A stretch of DNA of 64,000 nucleotides from Hymenobacter actinosclerus (GCF_900111515.1 NZ_FOHS01000003.1:496001-560000); one strand, 5' to 3'. Shown: positions 10,585 to 18,901, counted from the first letter of the stretch. The notes: generated by a model from the letters alone, not told the origin. Program-made: numbers and translations.

Positions 10585-11154
10585 TTGCCCGCTCCTGCCG
10601 CCGCCCCCGACTCTGCCCCGCGCCTGACGGCCCGCCTGCTGCTGCGGCCCTACGCGCCCGACGATGCTGAGGCGTTTTTCACCCTGATTGCCGCCAACCG
10701 GCCCCGGCTCCGCCCTTCCTTCCCGGCCCGCGAGGCGGCGGCCAGCTCAGTCGAAGCCAGCGGCCGGCTGCTGGCGCAGTTTGGCCGCGACTGGCGCAGC
10801 GGCCGGCTCTACGTGCTCGGCATCTGGCACTGCCCCGGCGGCCGCTACCTCGGCGACATCAGCCTGAAACCCAACTGGACCGCCCCCGTCACCCTCGAAA
10901 TTGGCTACTACCTGGCCGCCGAGGCCGAGGGCCAGGGCTTTGCCCGTGAGGCACTGGCGGCGGCCGTTGCTTTCGGCTTCGATACACTCGGGGCGGCGCG
11001 TCTGCTTATCCGTTGCCGGCCCGATAACCCGCGCAGCGTGGCCGTGGCCGAAGCACTGGGCTTTCAGCTGCTGCCCGTTCGTCCCCGCCCTTCCTGGCTG
11101 CAGCGCATGCTGGGCAGCGGCCCGCCGGTGCTATACTATATGCTGAAGCGGTGA
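10585..11154 (+). CDS. GNAT-family N-acetyltransferase (RimJ/RimL type)
   Basis: A 189-residue acetyltransferase of the RimJ/RimL branch. It opens with RLTARLLLRPYAPDDAEAF, has the central LEIGYYLAAEAEGQGFAREAL acetyl-CoA site, and RCRPDNPRSVAVAEALGF near the end. Members acetylate ribosomal protein N-termini, small amines or antibiotics; the substrate here is unknown. The start is a TTG at 10585: an in-frame stop at 10567 and the absence of any ATG or GTG before the conserved N-terminus leave it as the best choice. The TGA stop lies inside the arm of the hairpin that separates it from the convergent gene. Confidence 0.85.
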   Translation: MPAPAAAPDSAPRLTARLLLRPYAPDDAEAFFTLIAANRPRLRPSFPAREAAASSVEASGRLLAQFGRDWRSGRLYVLGIWHCPGGRYLGDISLKPNWTAPVTLEIGYYLAAEAEGQGFAREALAAAVAFGFDTLGAARLLIRCRPDNPRSVAVAEALGFQLLPVRPRPSWLQRMLGSGPPVLYYMLKR

Positions 11155-11266
11155 AATAGTGAGCTGGTGAAATGGTGAGTTAATGTTGTGGGGGCCTGAT
11201 TGCGCTACTTGCGCCGGTAGGCCCCCCCAACATCAAACTCACCATTTCACCAGCTCACTATTTCAC
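11151..11266. repeat. Word-armed hairpin with conserved core (copy 1), shared by two stop codons
   Basis: A perfect 31-bp inverted repeat (11151-11181 with 11236-11266), arms made of GTGAAATGGTGAG-like words. The loop contains a second stem (GGGGGCCT / AGGCCCCC) around a core at 11190-11226. That core recurs at 41770-41806 (32 of 37 identical) and, reverse complemented, at 18251-18282 (27 of 32). The TGA stop of the GNAT gene and the TAG stop of the outer membrane protein gene both fall inside the arms. Confidence 0.93.
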
Positions 11267-12469
11267 CTTCCCCAGCAGCCATTCCTGCCGGAAGTTGAGG
11301 TAGACGCCGAACGAGAAATCGGTGGTTTTCTGCTTGAAATCATACACCGGCTCGGCGCGCACCGTGAGGGCCGCGGCGTCGCCGAGCGAGAAGTCGCGCA
11401 GCAGCCGCAGCAGCAGCAGTTGGCGGTGCGGCTCTACGTAGCCAGGGTTGGAAACGGTGCGCGAGGCAGCCTGGTATAGGTCGCCGCCCAGGGGGGAGAG
11501 GAACCGCTGGCCCTGCCAGTAGCTGAGCATCACGTTGAGGTAGCGGGTTTCGGCGGTGGCGTTGAGGTAAAGCCCGGCCCCGCGCCTGTAGGGCAGCTCG
11601 TAGGTGAACGACTTGTCGTAGAAGCCCACACCATAGGCCTGCAGGCGCAGGGCCGTTTGGCGGCCGGGCAGCTGGTAGCGCGCTTCGAGGCCGGTGGCGC
11701 CGTTGAACAGCGTCTGCAGCGGCCGGTCGACGGTGTCAATCTGGCCGCCGCGGTGGGTGGCCGTGAACTGCACGGGCAGCGTGAGCAACAGCGGGCTGCC
11801 CTCGGGCGTGAGGCGCAAAGTGGCGCTCAGGCCGCCGGCAATTTCCTCCTGAAAGTTACTGTAGCGGTATTGCTGCCGCTGCCAGTCCACCCACACATCG
11901 AGCAGGGCCAGCCGGGAACCGCGGTAGCGGTACTGCAGCCCCTCCTCCAATGGCCGCAACATTACCCGCTCGAAGTTGACCAGCGGCTCGATGTAGCCGT
12001 GGTTCAGGTGCGGCCGGATGTTGCCCAGCGTGATTTCGTGCGGTCCTTTGGTGTAGGTGGCCCGGAACGTGGGGCGCACCTGCCGCAGCCGCGCCGTGCC
12101 AAAATCTTTCCAGAGCAGCACGCCGCCTTCGAGCCGCAGGTTGGCCGTGGGGTTGTAGGCAAGCTGGGGGTTGAGCTGGGTGCCAAACAGCGTGTAGCCG
12201 TCGGCAATGGAGTTGAAATACTCGTTGTCCTTGAAAAACGTGAAGGCCCGCACCGACAGGCGCAGCTCCCCCGCGGCCGGGGTGCCGGAGTCGGCCGGTA
12301 CCTGCGCAGGGCCCAACAGGCTGGCCGTGGGGCGCGGAGCACCCGGCGCAGCGGCCGTAAACGCCCGGTTATCGAGCTGGGCCTGCGCCGTGGCGGCGGT
12401 GCCCAGCGCCGCTAGCAGCGTCAGTATCAGGGGCCTGCAGGCAGGTCGGTTTTCTAAAAATTTTAGCAC
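11258..12469 (-). CDS. Outer membrane beta-barrel protein, family not recognised
   Basis: A 403-residue exported protein. A Sec signal peptide (hydrophobic ILTLLAALGTAATAQA, cleavage near residue 30) precedes a long region of alternating hydrophobic/aromatic strands such as LRLEGGVLLWKDFG, ATAETRYLNVMLSYWQ and SFGVYLNFRQEWLLG. The last strand ends near the C-terminus, as expected for an outer membrane barrel. There are no plug or TonB-box features, so it is a porin-like or structural barrel of unknown role. Its stop codon is provided by the convergent-gene hairpin. Confidence 0.75.
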   Translation of the reverse strand: MLKFLENRPACRPLILTLLAALGTAATAQAQLDNRAFTAAAPGAPRPTASLLGPAQVPADSGTPAAGELRLSVRAFTFFKDNEYFNSIADGYTLFGTQLNPQLAYNPTANLRLEGGVLLWKDFGTARLRQVRPTFRATYTKGPHEITLGNIRPHLNHGYIEPLVNFERVMLRPLEEGLQYRYRGSRLALLDVWVDWQRQQYRYSNFQEEIAGGLSATLRLTPEGSPLLLTLPVQFTATHRGGQIDTVDRPLQTLFNGATGLEARYQLPGRQTALRLQAYGVGFYDKSFTYELPYRRGAGLYLNATAETRYLNVMLSYWQGQRFLSPLGGDLYQAASRTVSNPGYVEPHRQLLLLRLLRDFSLGDAAALTVRAEPVYDFKQKTTDFSFGVYLNFRQEWLLGKVK

Positions 12470-12572
12470 GAAAAAAACCTGCTGAATTCAACGAATTTCT
12501 TTAGCATTGCGGGCACAAAATATAGTTGGCCGGCGTTACCAGATGCCAGCCCCTCCGGCAGCCTGTGCAGGC

Positions 12573-12603
12573 TTGCAGAGGCTGGCAAAAAGCCTTACAT
12601 TCA
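12573..12603 (+). promoter_or_regulatory. Possible recA promoter
   Basis: TTG (12573-12575), 20 bases, then TACATTCA (12596-12603), close to TTTG-N19-21-TAnnTTTG. It lies 34 bases upstream of the recA ATG. No LexA-type operator was recognised. Confidence 0.35.
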
Positions 12604-12637
12604 CCAAACCTAAGCAAATCTCCTTACCCCTTTTCCG

Positions 12638-13795
12638 ATGGCCTTAAACTCCAACAAAGCCGAAAAGGCTGATAAAGCCGAAAAAGCTGACAAAGCCGAT
12701 AGCAAAGACCTGACCCCGCAGCAACAGAAGCTGAAGGCGCTGGCCCTGACCCTCGAAAAGCTCGACAAGAACTACGGCAAGGGCACCGTAATGAAGCTCG
12801 ACGACAGCAAGGTGCAGGACGTGGAAGTTATCAGCACCGGTTCGCTCGGCCTCGATATTGCCCTCGGCGTGGGCGGTTTGCCCAAGGGCCGCGTAGTGGA
12901 AATCTACGGCCCCGAGTCGTCGGGTAAAACCACGCTCACCATGCACTGCATTGCCGAAGCCCAGAAGAAGGGTGGCATTGCGGCCTTCATCGACGCCGAA
13001 CACGCCTTCGACCCGGTGTACGCCCGCAAGCTCGGTATCAATACGGCCGATTTGCTCATCGCCCAGCCCGACAACGGCGAGCAGGCCCTCGAAATTGCCG
13101 ACCAGCTGATTTCCAGCGGCGCCATCGACATTATCGTAATTGACTCGGTGGCCGCCCTCGTGCCAAAAGGCGAGCTGGAAGGCGACATGGGCGACTCGAA
13201 AGTGGGTTTGCACGCCCGCCTCATGAGCCAGGCCCTGCGCAAGCTCACCGGCACCATCAACAAAACCGGCTGCTGCTGCATTTTCATCAACCAGCTGCGC
13301 GAGAAAATCGGCGTGATGTTCGGCTCGCCCGAAACCACTACCGGTGGTAACGCGCTCAAGTTCTACGCCTCGGTACGCCTCGACATCCGTCGGATTGGCC
13401 AGATCAAGGAGGACAAGGACAACATCACCGGTAACCGCACCAAGGTGAAGGTGGCCAAGAACAAGGTGGCCCCACCCTTCAAGGTGATTGAGTTCGACAT
13501 CATCTACGGCGAGGGCATTTCCAAAGTGGGTGAAATTCTCGATCTGGGCGTTGACATGGGCATTATTGCCAAGTCGGGCTCGTGGTTCAGCTACGACGGC
13601 AACCGCCTCGGCCAGGGCCGCGAGGGAGTAAAAACCATTCTGCAGGACAACCCCGAGCTGGCCGACAAAATCGAAGCCCAGATTCGGGCCAAGGTGAAGG
13701 GCAACCCCGAGGAGGCCCTGGCCGCTCTCGATGAGGACCGCACCGTGGACGCCGAAGAGACCCTGGAGCCCGTAGAGGCCGAAGACGAAGCGTAA
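12638..13795 (+). CDS. recA: Recombinase RecA
   Basis: A 385-residue RecA, the ATP-dependent strand-exchange protein and SOS coprotease. Walker A GPESSGKT is at residues 91-98, the Walker B strand is [12 protein letters not shown], and loop L2 contains [19 protein letters not shown]. Length is slightly above the 345-355 norm because of a Lys/Ala-rich N-terminal extension (KAEKAD hexapeptide repeated, residues ~5-22) and an acidic C-tail (ending EPVEAEDEA). The acidic tail is normal for RecA; the repeated N-terminus is unusual. A strong terminator follows. Confidence 0.98.
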   Translation: MALNSNKAEKADKAEKADKADSKDLTPQQQKLKALALTLEKLDKNYGKGTVMKLDDSKVQDVEVISTGSLGLDIALGVGGLPKGRVVEIYGPESSGKTTLTMHCIAEAQKKGGIAAFIDAEHAFDPVYARKLGINTADLLIAQPDNGEQALEIADQLISSGAIDIIVIDSVAALVPKGELEGDMGDSKVGLHARLMSQALRKLTGTINKTGCCCIFINQLREKIGVMFGSPETTTGGNALKFYASVRLDIRRIGQIKEDKDNITGNRTKVKVAKNKVAPPFKVIEFDIIYGEGISKVGEILDLGVDMGIIAKSGSWFSYDGNRLGQGREGVKTILQDNPELADKIEAQIRAKVKGNPEEALAALDEDRTVDAEETLEPVEAEDEA

Positions 13796-13815
13796 GCGCG
13801 TCTGCCTTTTGTAAG

Positions 13816-13848
13816 AAAGCTTCCCCGGCTACCGGGGGAGCTTTTTTT
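13816..13848 (+). terminator. Intrinsic terminator of recA
   Basis: A 13-bp stem (13816-13828 with 13832-13844, one wobble) with a 3-nt loop and a run of T after it, starting 20 bases past the recA stop. Confidence 0.9.
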
Positions 13849-13998
13849 ATGCCTGGTGCCAGAACTTAGGCCGTCGGCAAATCCGGAAGCGGCGCGCGGC
13901 TGTTTAACAAGTCCGGGTTTTGCTCCGGCTAAAACCGAGTACCTTTACTGGCACCGCATTTGAGATGAATCAGCCGATTCACTGTTTCTTACTTGCTT

Positions 13999-14832
13999 AT
14001 GTTTATCCGCCGCTGGCTTCTGCTTCCCGTTTTCCTGTGCGTCCTGTTTGTCGGCCTGGCTGCTTTCGGCCCCGCGGATACCGCCTCCCGCTTGCAGGGC
14101 AACATGAGCTTCGAGCGGGGTGAAACCCTGCACTACAAAGTTCACTACGGCCTCATCAACGCAGCGGAGGCCGTTATCGAGCTCGACAACAACGTGCACC
14201 GCATCAACGACCGGCCCACCTACCGGGCCACCGTCACGGGCCGCACCACGGGCTCGTTCGACTACTTCCTGCGCATCCGCGACACCTGGCGCTCCTACAT
14301 CGACACGGCCAGCATCCAGCCCCAGCGGTTCTACCGCAACATCGAGGAAAACAACTACCGCAAGCGCGAAACCGTCGATTTCGACCACCAGCGCGGCGTG
14401 GCAATCACCGAGAGCTATAAGAAGGACAAGAACGACGTGAAGCGCGGCACCTTCAAGGTGCCGGCCAACGTGCAGGACATCGTCAGCGGCTTCTACTACC
14501 TGCGCACCCTCAACTACGATTTGCGCCGGCCCGGCGAGGTGATTCGGGTGCAGGGTTTCTTTGATGAAGAAAACCTGCCCATGGACGTGATTTACAAAGG
14601 CCGCGAAACGGTAAGTACCAAGGCCGGCACCATTCGCGCTATCCGGCTGGTGCCCAAAATGCCCAAGAACAAGCTTTTCAAGGGTGAAAACGCGGTATCC
14701 GTTTACCTCTCCGACGACCAGAACAAAGTGCCGGTGCTTATTCAGGCCGATATGCTGGTCGGCGCCGTGAAGGTCGACCTCTACAAGTATAAGGGCCTGC
14801 GAAACCGGCTCAATATGGTGGCTCAGAACTAA
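13999..14832 (+). CDS. DUF3108 domain-containing exported protein
   Basis: A 277-residue protein with a signal/anchor segment (RRWLLLPVFLCVLFVGLAAF) and a DUF3108 domain covering most of the rest. It starts at FERGETLHYKVHYGLINAAEA, the family's hallmark opening, and includes the SYIDTASIQPQRFYRNIEE segment. DUF3108 proteins are periplasmic or outer-membrane-associated beta-rich proteins without a firm function. ATG 13999 is preferred over a TTG two codons earlier. A possible promoter (TTTTG at 13918, TACCTTTA at 13940, 17-base spacer) lies upstream. The gene is a single unit bounded by recA's terminator and its own. Confidence 0.85.
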   Translation: MFIRRWLLLPVFLCVLFVGLAAFGPADTASRLQGNMSFERGETLHYKVHYGLINAAEAVIELDNNVHRINDRPTYRATVTGRTTGSFDYFLRIRDTWRSYIDTASIQPQRFYRNIEENNYRKRETVDFDHQRGVAITESYKKDKNDVKRGTFKVPANVQDIVSGFYYLRTLNYDLRRPGEVIRVQGFFDEENLPMDVIYKGRETVSTKAGTIRAIRLVPKMPKNKLFKGENAVSVYLSDDQNKVPVLIQADMLVGAVKVDLYKYKGLRNRLNMVAQN

Positions 14833-14842
14833 CGCACATGAC

Positions 14843-14875
14843 AAGGCGGCTCCTAATTGGGGCCGCCTTTTTTTT
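14843..14875 (+). terminator. Intrinsic terminator of the DUF3108 gene
   Basis: AAGGCGGC (14843-14850) pairs with GCCGCCTT (14862-14869), followed by a run of eight T. It begins 11 bases after the stop codon. Confidence 0.9.
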
Positions 14876-15178
14876 GTTCCTCCGGGCTGCTCAGCCCGCT
14901 ATACTTCGCTCCTTCCCCACTTGCCGATGCTGCTAACTGCTGCTGCCCGCTGCCGCCCGGTGCTGATGATGACCGCTCCTGCCGCTGCTTCGGGCCGGCC
15001 GGCCGGGCTGGCCGATTTCGTGTGGCCCATTCCGAATCCGGTGCCGGCCAAGCTGCCCCGGCCGGCGCTGGTGGGCTGGCGCCGCAGTGCGGGTAACGAA
15101 ACGATAACACGCCGGTCACGCCGGCCAGCCGTACTTTTATCGGCCCGCCTGCTGTTCTACCCTAAACCGCCCCTGCCC
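14876..15178 (+). other. Gap of about 300 bases with no recognised gene
   Basis: The response-regulator frame stays open upstream to 14921, but its translation here (Pro/Ala/Arg-rich, no domain) looks non-coding. Short opposing frames also lack recognisable features. TACTTTTA at 15132 could be a -7 box for the regulator, but no matching -33 element is visible. Confidence 0.6.
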
Positions 15179-15883
15179 GTGCAACCCGCCCCAACCGCCA
15201 ACCCCAACGCCTACAAGATTCTGGTTGTCGATGACGACCCCGACATTGTGGAGCTGCTCGAATACAACCTGCGCAAGGAAGGCTATGCGGTGGCCAGCGC
15301 CGCCGACGGCCGCCAGGCCCTCGACGTGGCGCAGCAGTTCGGGCCCGACATTGTGCTGCTCGACGTGATGATGCCGAAACTGGATGGCATTGCTGCCTGC
15401 CGCCAGCTGCGCGAGCTACCCCGGTTCAAGGACACCTACATCATTTTTCTGACGGCCCGGGCCGAGGAGTTTTCGGAAGTAGCTGCCTTCGACGCCGGCG
15501 CCGATGACTTCATTGCCAAGCCCATCAAGCCCCGGGCCCTGCTCAGCCGCCTGGCCGCCTACGTGCGCCGCGACAAGGAGCCCCAGCACGTGTCCGACAC
15601 GATAGAAATCAACGGCCTCACCATCGACCGCACGGGCTTCGCCGTGTACCAGGACGGCCGCAAAATCACGCTGCCCAAAAAAGAGTTTGAGCTGCTGGCT
15701 TTCCTGGCCGCCTCGCCCCACAAGGTATTCGGCCGCGAAGAGCTGCTGCAGAATATCTGGGGCAACGACGTGTTCGTGCTGGCCCGCACCGTGGATGTAC
15801 ACGTGCGCAAAGTGCGCGAAAAGGTGGGCGACCACCACATCCAGACCATCAAGGGCGTGGGCTACAAGTTCAATTCGGATTAA
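15179..15883 (+). CDS. PhoB/OmpR-family response regulator
   Basis: A 234-residue transcriptional regulator. The receiver domain shows VVDDDPD (acidic pocket), the phosphoacceptor Asp62 in LLDVMMPKLDG, the Thr switch in FLTARAEE and the Lys in AKPIKPRAL. A winged-helix OmpR-type DNA-binding domain follows, with TLPKKEFELLAFLAASPHKVF and RTVDVHVRKVREKVG. GTG 15179 was chosen because it gives the usual family length and starts just before the receiver; there is no ATG nearby. The histidine kinase gene at 16226 follows in the same direction and is its likely partner (PhoB/PhoR-like), although a 342-bp repeat-rich gap lies between them. Confidence 0.92.
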   Translation: MQPAPTANPNAYKILVVDDDPDIVELLEYNLRKEGYAVASAADGRQALDVAQQFGPDIVLLDVMMPKLDGIAACRQLRELPRFKDTYIIFLTARAEEFSEVAAFDAGADDFIAKPIKPRALLSRLAAYVRRDKEPQHVSDTIEINGLTIDRTGFAVYQDGRKITLPKKEFELLAFLAASPHKVFGREELLQNIWGNDVFVLARTVDVHVRKVREKVGDHHIQTIKGVGYKFNSD

Positions 15884-15936
15884 GTATGGGTTTTGAATTA
15901 TAAATTTTAGCGCAAATTTCGAGTTCCTGAACAGGA

Positions 15937-16026
15937 TGTAGAGACGCAACAGTTTGCGTCTCATCGTCGCTGACATTGTGCTACTGAGCTGTTCAACGAC
16001 GAGACGCCAACTATTGCGTCTCTACA
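15937..16026. repeat. TGTAGAGACGC palindrome, copy 1
   Basis: A 30-bp inverted repeat (15937-15966 with 15997-16026, 27 of 30) starting TGTAGAGACGC and ending GCGTCTCTACA. The loop begins TCGCTGACATTG and ends GTTCAA. The same arms and loop ends recur at 27511-27604, and a partial copy begins at 63986. Located between the response regulator and its kinase. Confidence 0.92.
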
Positions 16027-16124
16027 CCCTGTACCGCAACCTGAAAATTGCTGTAAATTCCCCATATGGCCATATCAGCAGCCACATCCCACTGCTTGTC
16101 ATATCGTTAGCCTTCAATTTAAAC

Positions 16125-16222
16125 TAATTCATAATTCATAATTCATAATTCATAATTCATAATTCATAATTCATAATTCATAATTCATAATTCATAATTC
16201 ATAATTCATAATTCATAATTCA
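16125..16222. repeat. Tandem array of 14 perfect TAATTCA heptamers
   Basis: Fourteen exact head-to-tail copies of the heptamer TAATTCA occupy 98 bases. They are followed by TAA and then the ATG of the histidine kinase at 16226. All three frames contain TAA, so the array cannot be translated. It is much more AT-rich than its surroundings. No inverted partner arm was found. It sits where a promoter or 5' UTR should be. Confidence 0.97.
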
Positions 16223-16225
16223 TAA

Positions 16226-17308
16226 ATGCGCCTGGATTTATCTTCCCGCAGCATTGCCCTGCTGCTGTCGGGGCTGGTGGCGGCGGTGCTGACGGCCCTG
16301 GTGCTGGTGGTGCCTACCATGTCGCGGCAGCAGGCGGTGCTGGCGGCGGGCATTACAGTGGCGGCGTGCTTTCTGCTGCTGTATCTGCTGTTTGAGGCGC
16401 TTATCTTCCGCGAGGTCAACAACATTTACCAGGAGCTGGAGCACATCAAGCGCAAGGATTTCCGGCGCCTTTCCAACAAGCTGCTGTTCCGGCCCGAACC
16501 ACTCAAGCGCATGCGCGAGGAAATCCTGGATCTGGCCCAGCGCAAGCAGCAGGAAATCGACGAGCTCAAACGCCTGCAGGAGCTGCGGCGCGAGTTTCTG
16601 GCCGACGTATCGCACGAGTTGAAAACGCCCATTTTCGCCGCTCAGGGTTTCGTGCACACCGTGCTCGACGAGGAGGAAGAAAGCCCCGACGGCAGCATGG
16701 ACGCGGCCACGCGGCGCAAGTTTCTGCGCAAAGCCGCCGCCAGCCTCGATGCCCTCGACCAGCTGGTACAGGACCTGCTCACCATCTCCCAGCTCGAAAA
16801 AGGCGTGCTGCGCATGCGCCGCCAGCCCTTCGACCTGGCCCAGCTGGTGCGCGACATTTTTGAGCAGCTGGAGCTCCAGGCCGCCCGCCACCAGGTGCGG
16901 CTGGAGCTTCAGTTGCTACCGGCAATGCTGCCCGAAACCGACCCCGTGTCCGTACTGGCCGACCGCAGCCGCATCCGGCAGGTGCTCATCAACCTGATCG
17001 ACAACGCCATCAAGTACGGCCGCCAGCCGGGCCACGTGGTAGTGTGCCTCGAAGCCAGCGCCAAAAAGGTGCGGGTACAGGTGCGCGACGATGGCGAAGG
17101 CATTGCCAAGCAGCACCAGCAGCGCATTTTCGAGCGCTTCTACCGCATCGACAAAAGCCGCAGCCGCGACTCGCGGGCGGCGGGCGGCTCGGGGCTGGGG
17201 CTGGCCATCAGCAAGCATTTGGTGGAGGCGCACAAGTCTACCATTCGGGTGCACAGCGAACCGGGCGAGGGCACTACGCTGGAGTTCAAACTGAGCCGAC
17301 CGAGGTGA
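16226..17308 (+). CDS. PhoR-like sensor histidine kinase
   Basis: A 360-residue membrane histidine kinase. Two N-terminal transmembrane helices (~8-32 and ~38-60) have almost no periplasmic loop. A coiled linker (ELEHIKRKDFRRLSNKL...) leads to a HisKA domain with ADVSHELKTP (His130). The HATPase domain shows the N-box LINLIDNAIKYG, DDGEGI, and GGSGLGLAISKHLVEAH. The lack of a sensory domain suggests it senses membrane state or a partner protein, as PhoR does with the Pst system; no Pst genes are in the window. The upstream regulator is its probable substrate. The start codon directly follows the TAATTCA array. Confidence 0.92.
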   Translation: MRLDLSSRSIALLLSGLVAAVLTALVLVVPTMSRQQAVLAAGITVAACFLLLYLLFEALIFREVNNIYQELEHIKRKDFRRLSNKLLFRPEPLKRMREEILDLAQRKQQEIDELKRLQELRREFLADVSHELKTPIFAAQGFVHTVLDEEEESPDGSMDAATRRKFLRKAAASLDALDQLVQDLLTISQLEKGVLRMRRQPFDLAQLVRDIFEQLELQAARHQVRLELQLLPAMLPETDPVSVLADRSRIRQVLINLIDNAIKYGRQPGHVVVCLEASAKKVRVQVRDDGEGIAKQHQQRIFERFYRIDKSRSRDSRAAGGSGLGLAISKHLVEAHKSTIRVHSEPGEGTTLEFKLSRPR

Positions 17309-17475
17309 GAAGTGAGTAGTGAGTAGTGAGTAGTGAGTAGTGAGAAAGGGTACGGAAACCGGGGATAAACAGAACGGTCATTCTGCTGCCCGTCTCCTGT
17401 ACCGTTTCTCACTTCTCACTTCTCATATCTCACTTCCCACCTCTCTGTACTCACTTCTCCCCTCCCACTTCTCCA
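17306..17475. repeat. TGAGTAG/TGAGAAG heptamer arrays in inverted orientation
   Basis: The left arm (17306-17347) is a run of heptamers TGAGAAG, TGAGTAG x4, TGAGAAA and starts with the TGA stop of the kinase gene. The right arm (about 17403-17475) carries the complementary words (CTCACTT, CTCATAT and variants) more irregularly. Pairing is by word and imperfect. It fills most of the gap to the rluA-family gene. Confidence 0.85.
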
Positions 17476-17480
17476 CCTCT

Positions 17481-17488
17481 TACCTTTG
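17481..17488 (+). promoter_or_regulatory. TACCTTTG -7 box close to the pseudouridine synthase start
   Basis: An exact TAnnTTTG match ends nine bases before ATG 17498. No clear -33 TTTG is visible because the upstream sequence is repeat arm. If used, the transcript would be nearly leaderless. Confidence 0.35.
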
Positions 17489-17497
17489 CGGCTGTAT

Positions 17498-18211
17498 ATG
17501 AAGCTGCCTAATTTCCAAGACCTGATTCTGTTTGAAGACGACGATTTCATCGTCATCAACAAGCCGCCCTTTTTGGCCACGCTCGACGAGCGGTTCGGCG
17601 GGGCCCCCAATATTCTGCGCCTGGCCCGCGAGCAGCACGACGACGTGCAGGCCTGCCACCGCCTCGACAAGGAAACGAGCGGGGCGCTGGCGCTGGCTAA
17701 AAACCCAGCTGCCTACCGCCATCTGGCCATGCAGTTCGAAGACCGGCAGGTAAGCAAGATCTACCACGCCGTGGCCTGGGGCGTGCACCACTACGACGGC
17801 CTGCGCGTCGACCGGAGCATCGAAACCACCACCAAGGGCAAGGCGCGGCTGGCCTACAAGGGCAAGCCGGCCGTTACGCTGGTGCGCACCCTGGAGCCCT
17901 ACGCCCGCCACACGCTGCTCGAATGCCAGCCCATCACGGGCCGCATGCACCAGATCCGGCTGCACCTGGCTTACCTGCAAGCCCCCATCGTGGGCGACAC
18001 CATGTACGGCGGCGAGGATTTCTACCTGTCGACGCTCAAGAAGAAATTCAACGTCAAGCAGGGTGAGCAGGAGCAGCCCTTCATCAAGCGTTTTGCCCTG
18101 CACGCTGCCCAGCTCACCTTTGCCAAGCTCGATGGCGAGCCGGTGACCATTGAGGCCCCCTACCCCAAGGATTTCCGGGTGTTGGTGGAAAACCTGCGGC
18201 AGTATCAGTGA
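17498..18211 (+). CDS. RluA-family RNA pseudouridine synthase
   Basis: A 237-residue pseudouridine synthase. The catalytic motif HRLDKETSG carries the active Asp57, and the conserved PITGRMHQIRLHL and GDTMYGG blocks follow. There is no N-terminal S4 domain, so it belongs to the short RluA/TruC-like branch that modifies rRNA or tRNA uridines; the exact target is not readable. ATG 17498 starts just before the first conserved block; an in-frame TTG four codons upstream is less likely. The TGA stop is inside the following hairpin arm. Confidence 0.9.
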   Translation: MKLPNFQDLILFEDDDFIVINKPPFLATLDERFGGAPNILRLAREQHDDVQACHRLDKETSGALALAKNPAAYRHLAMQFEDRQVSKIYHAVAWGVHHYDGLRVDRSIETTTKGKARLAYKGKPAVTLVRTLEPYARHTLLECQPITGRMHQIRLHLAYLQAPIVGDTMYGGEDFYLSTLKKKFNVKQGEQEQPFIKRFALHAAQLTFAKLDGEPVTIEAPYPKDFRVLVENLRQYQ

Positions 18212-18326
18212 AATAGTGAGGTGGTGAAATGGTGAGTTTGCTGTTCAAAAGACCTAGCGGCGCAAGTGGCGCAATCTGGTCCTTAGCACGTCAGACTCAC
18301 CATTTCACCGCCTCACTATTTCACTG
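18206..18326. repeat. Word-armed hairpin with conserved core (copy 2)
   Basis: A 32-bp inverted repeat (18206-18237 with 18295-18326, 31 of 32), arms nearly identical to the copy at 11151. The core at 18251-18282 is the reverse complement of the cores at 11190 and 41770. The upstream stop codon lies in the left arm. Unlike the other two copies it separates tandem, not convergent, genes. Confidence 0.92.
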
Positions 18327-18354
18327 CTTGCCAGACAATTATTAAGCGCCCGGC

Positions 18355-18384
18355 TTGAATATTTGCCGAAAGGCGGTAACTTTG
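18355..18384 (+). promoter_or_regulatory. Promoter of the rplM-rpsI-rpsB operon
   Basis: TTG at 18355-18357, 19 bases, then TAACTTTG at 18377-18384: an exact TAnnTTTG box with correct spacing for the Bacteroidota primary sigma factor. It lies 64 bases before the rplM ATG. The leader of about 57 nt may carry ribosomal-protein autoregulation, but no known leader fold was recognised. Confidence 0.65.
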
Positions 18385-18448
18385 TGTCCGTTTTGCCCCC
18401 ACGGGCAGCGGCTTCTTCTTCATTTTCAAACGTTTATCCTCCTCCCCA

Positions 18449-18901
18449 ATGGATCATCTGAGCTTCAAGACGGTTGCCGTCAACAAAGCCAACGCCAACA
18501 AGGGCTGGGTTGTGGTTGACGCCGCCGACGCCACTTTGGGTCGGTTGTGCAGCCAGGTTGCCAACATGCTGCGTGGCAAGCACAAGCCCTCCTTCACGCC
18601 CAACTCGGATTGTGGCGACAATGTCATCGTCATCAATGCCGACAACCTGCGGGTGACGGGCAAGAAGCTGACCGACAAAATCTACATCACCCACTCGGGC
18701 TACCCCGGCGGCCAGAAGCGCATCAACCTGCGCGACAAGAAGGCCAAGGACTCGACCCGGGTGATTGAGCACGCTGTGCGCGGCATGTTGCAGGGCAACA
18801 AGCTGGGCGCCGAGCAGTTCCGCAACCTGTTTGTGTACGCCGGCACCGAGCACCCCCACGAGGCTCAGCAGCCCAAAGCTCTTTCTTTCTCGCATCTGTA
18901 A
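18449..18901 (+). CDS. rplM: 50S ribosomal protein L13
   Basis: A 150-residue uL13, an early 50S assembly protein. Diagnostic segments are DAADATLGRLCSQVANMLRGK, VIVINADNLRVTGKKL and YITHSGYPGG. It is first in the L13-S9-S2-Tsf cluster, whose order is conserved in many bacteria. S9 follows 36 bases later, so the two are co-transcribed. Confidence 0.98.
   Translation: MDHLSFKTVAVNKANANKGWVVVDAADATLGRLCSQVANMLRGKHKPSFTPNSDCGDNVIVINADNLRVTGKKLTDKIYITHSGYPGGQKRINLRDKKAKDSTRVIEHAVRGMLQGNKLGAEQFRNLFVYAGTEHPHEAQQPKALSFSHL

Noticed and set aside
14857..15119. Small genes in the gap after the DUF3108 terminator
   Set aside because: Both strands show only short frames overlapping the terminator, without signal or domain.
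14921..15178. N-terminal extension of the response regulator
   Set aside because: The extra residues are Pro/Ala/Arg-rich with no domain; family length is met from GTG 15179.
16125..16222. Possible CRISPR array
   Set aside because: The TAATTCA copies are contiguous with no spacers, and no cas genes are present.
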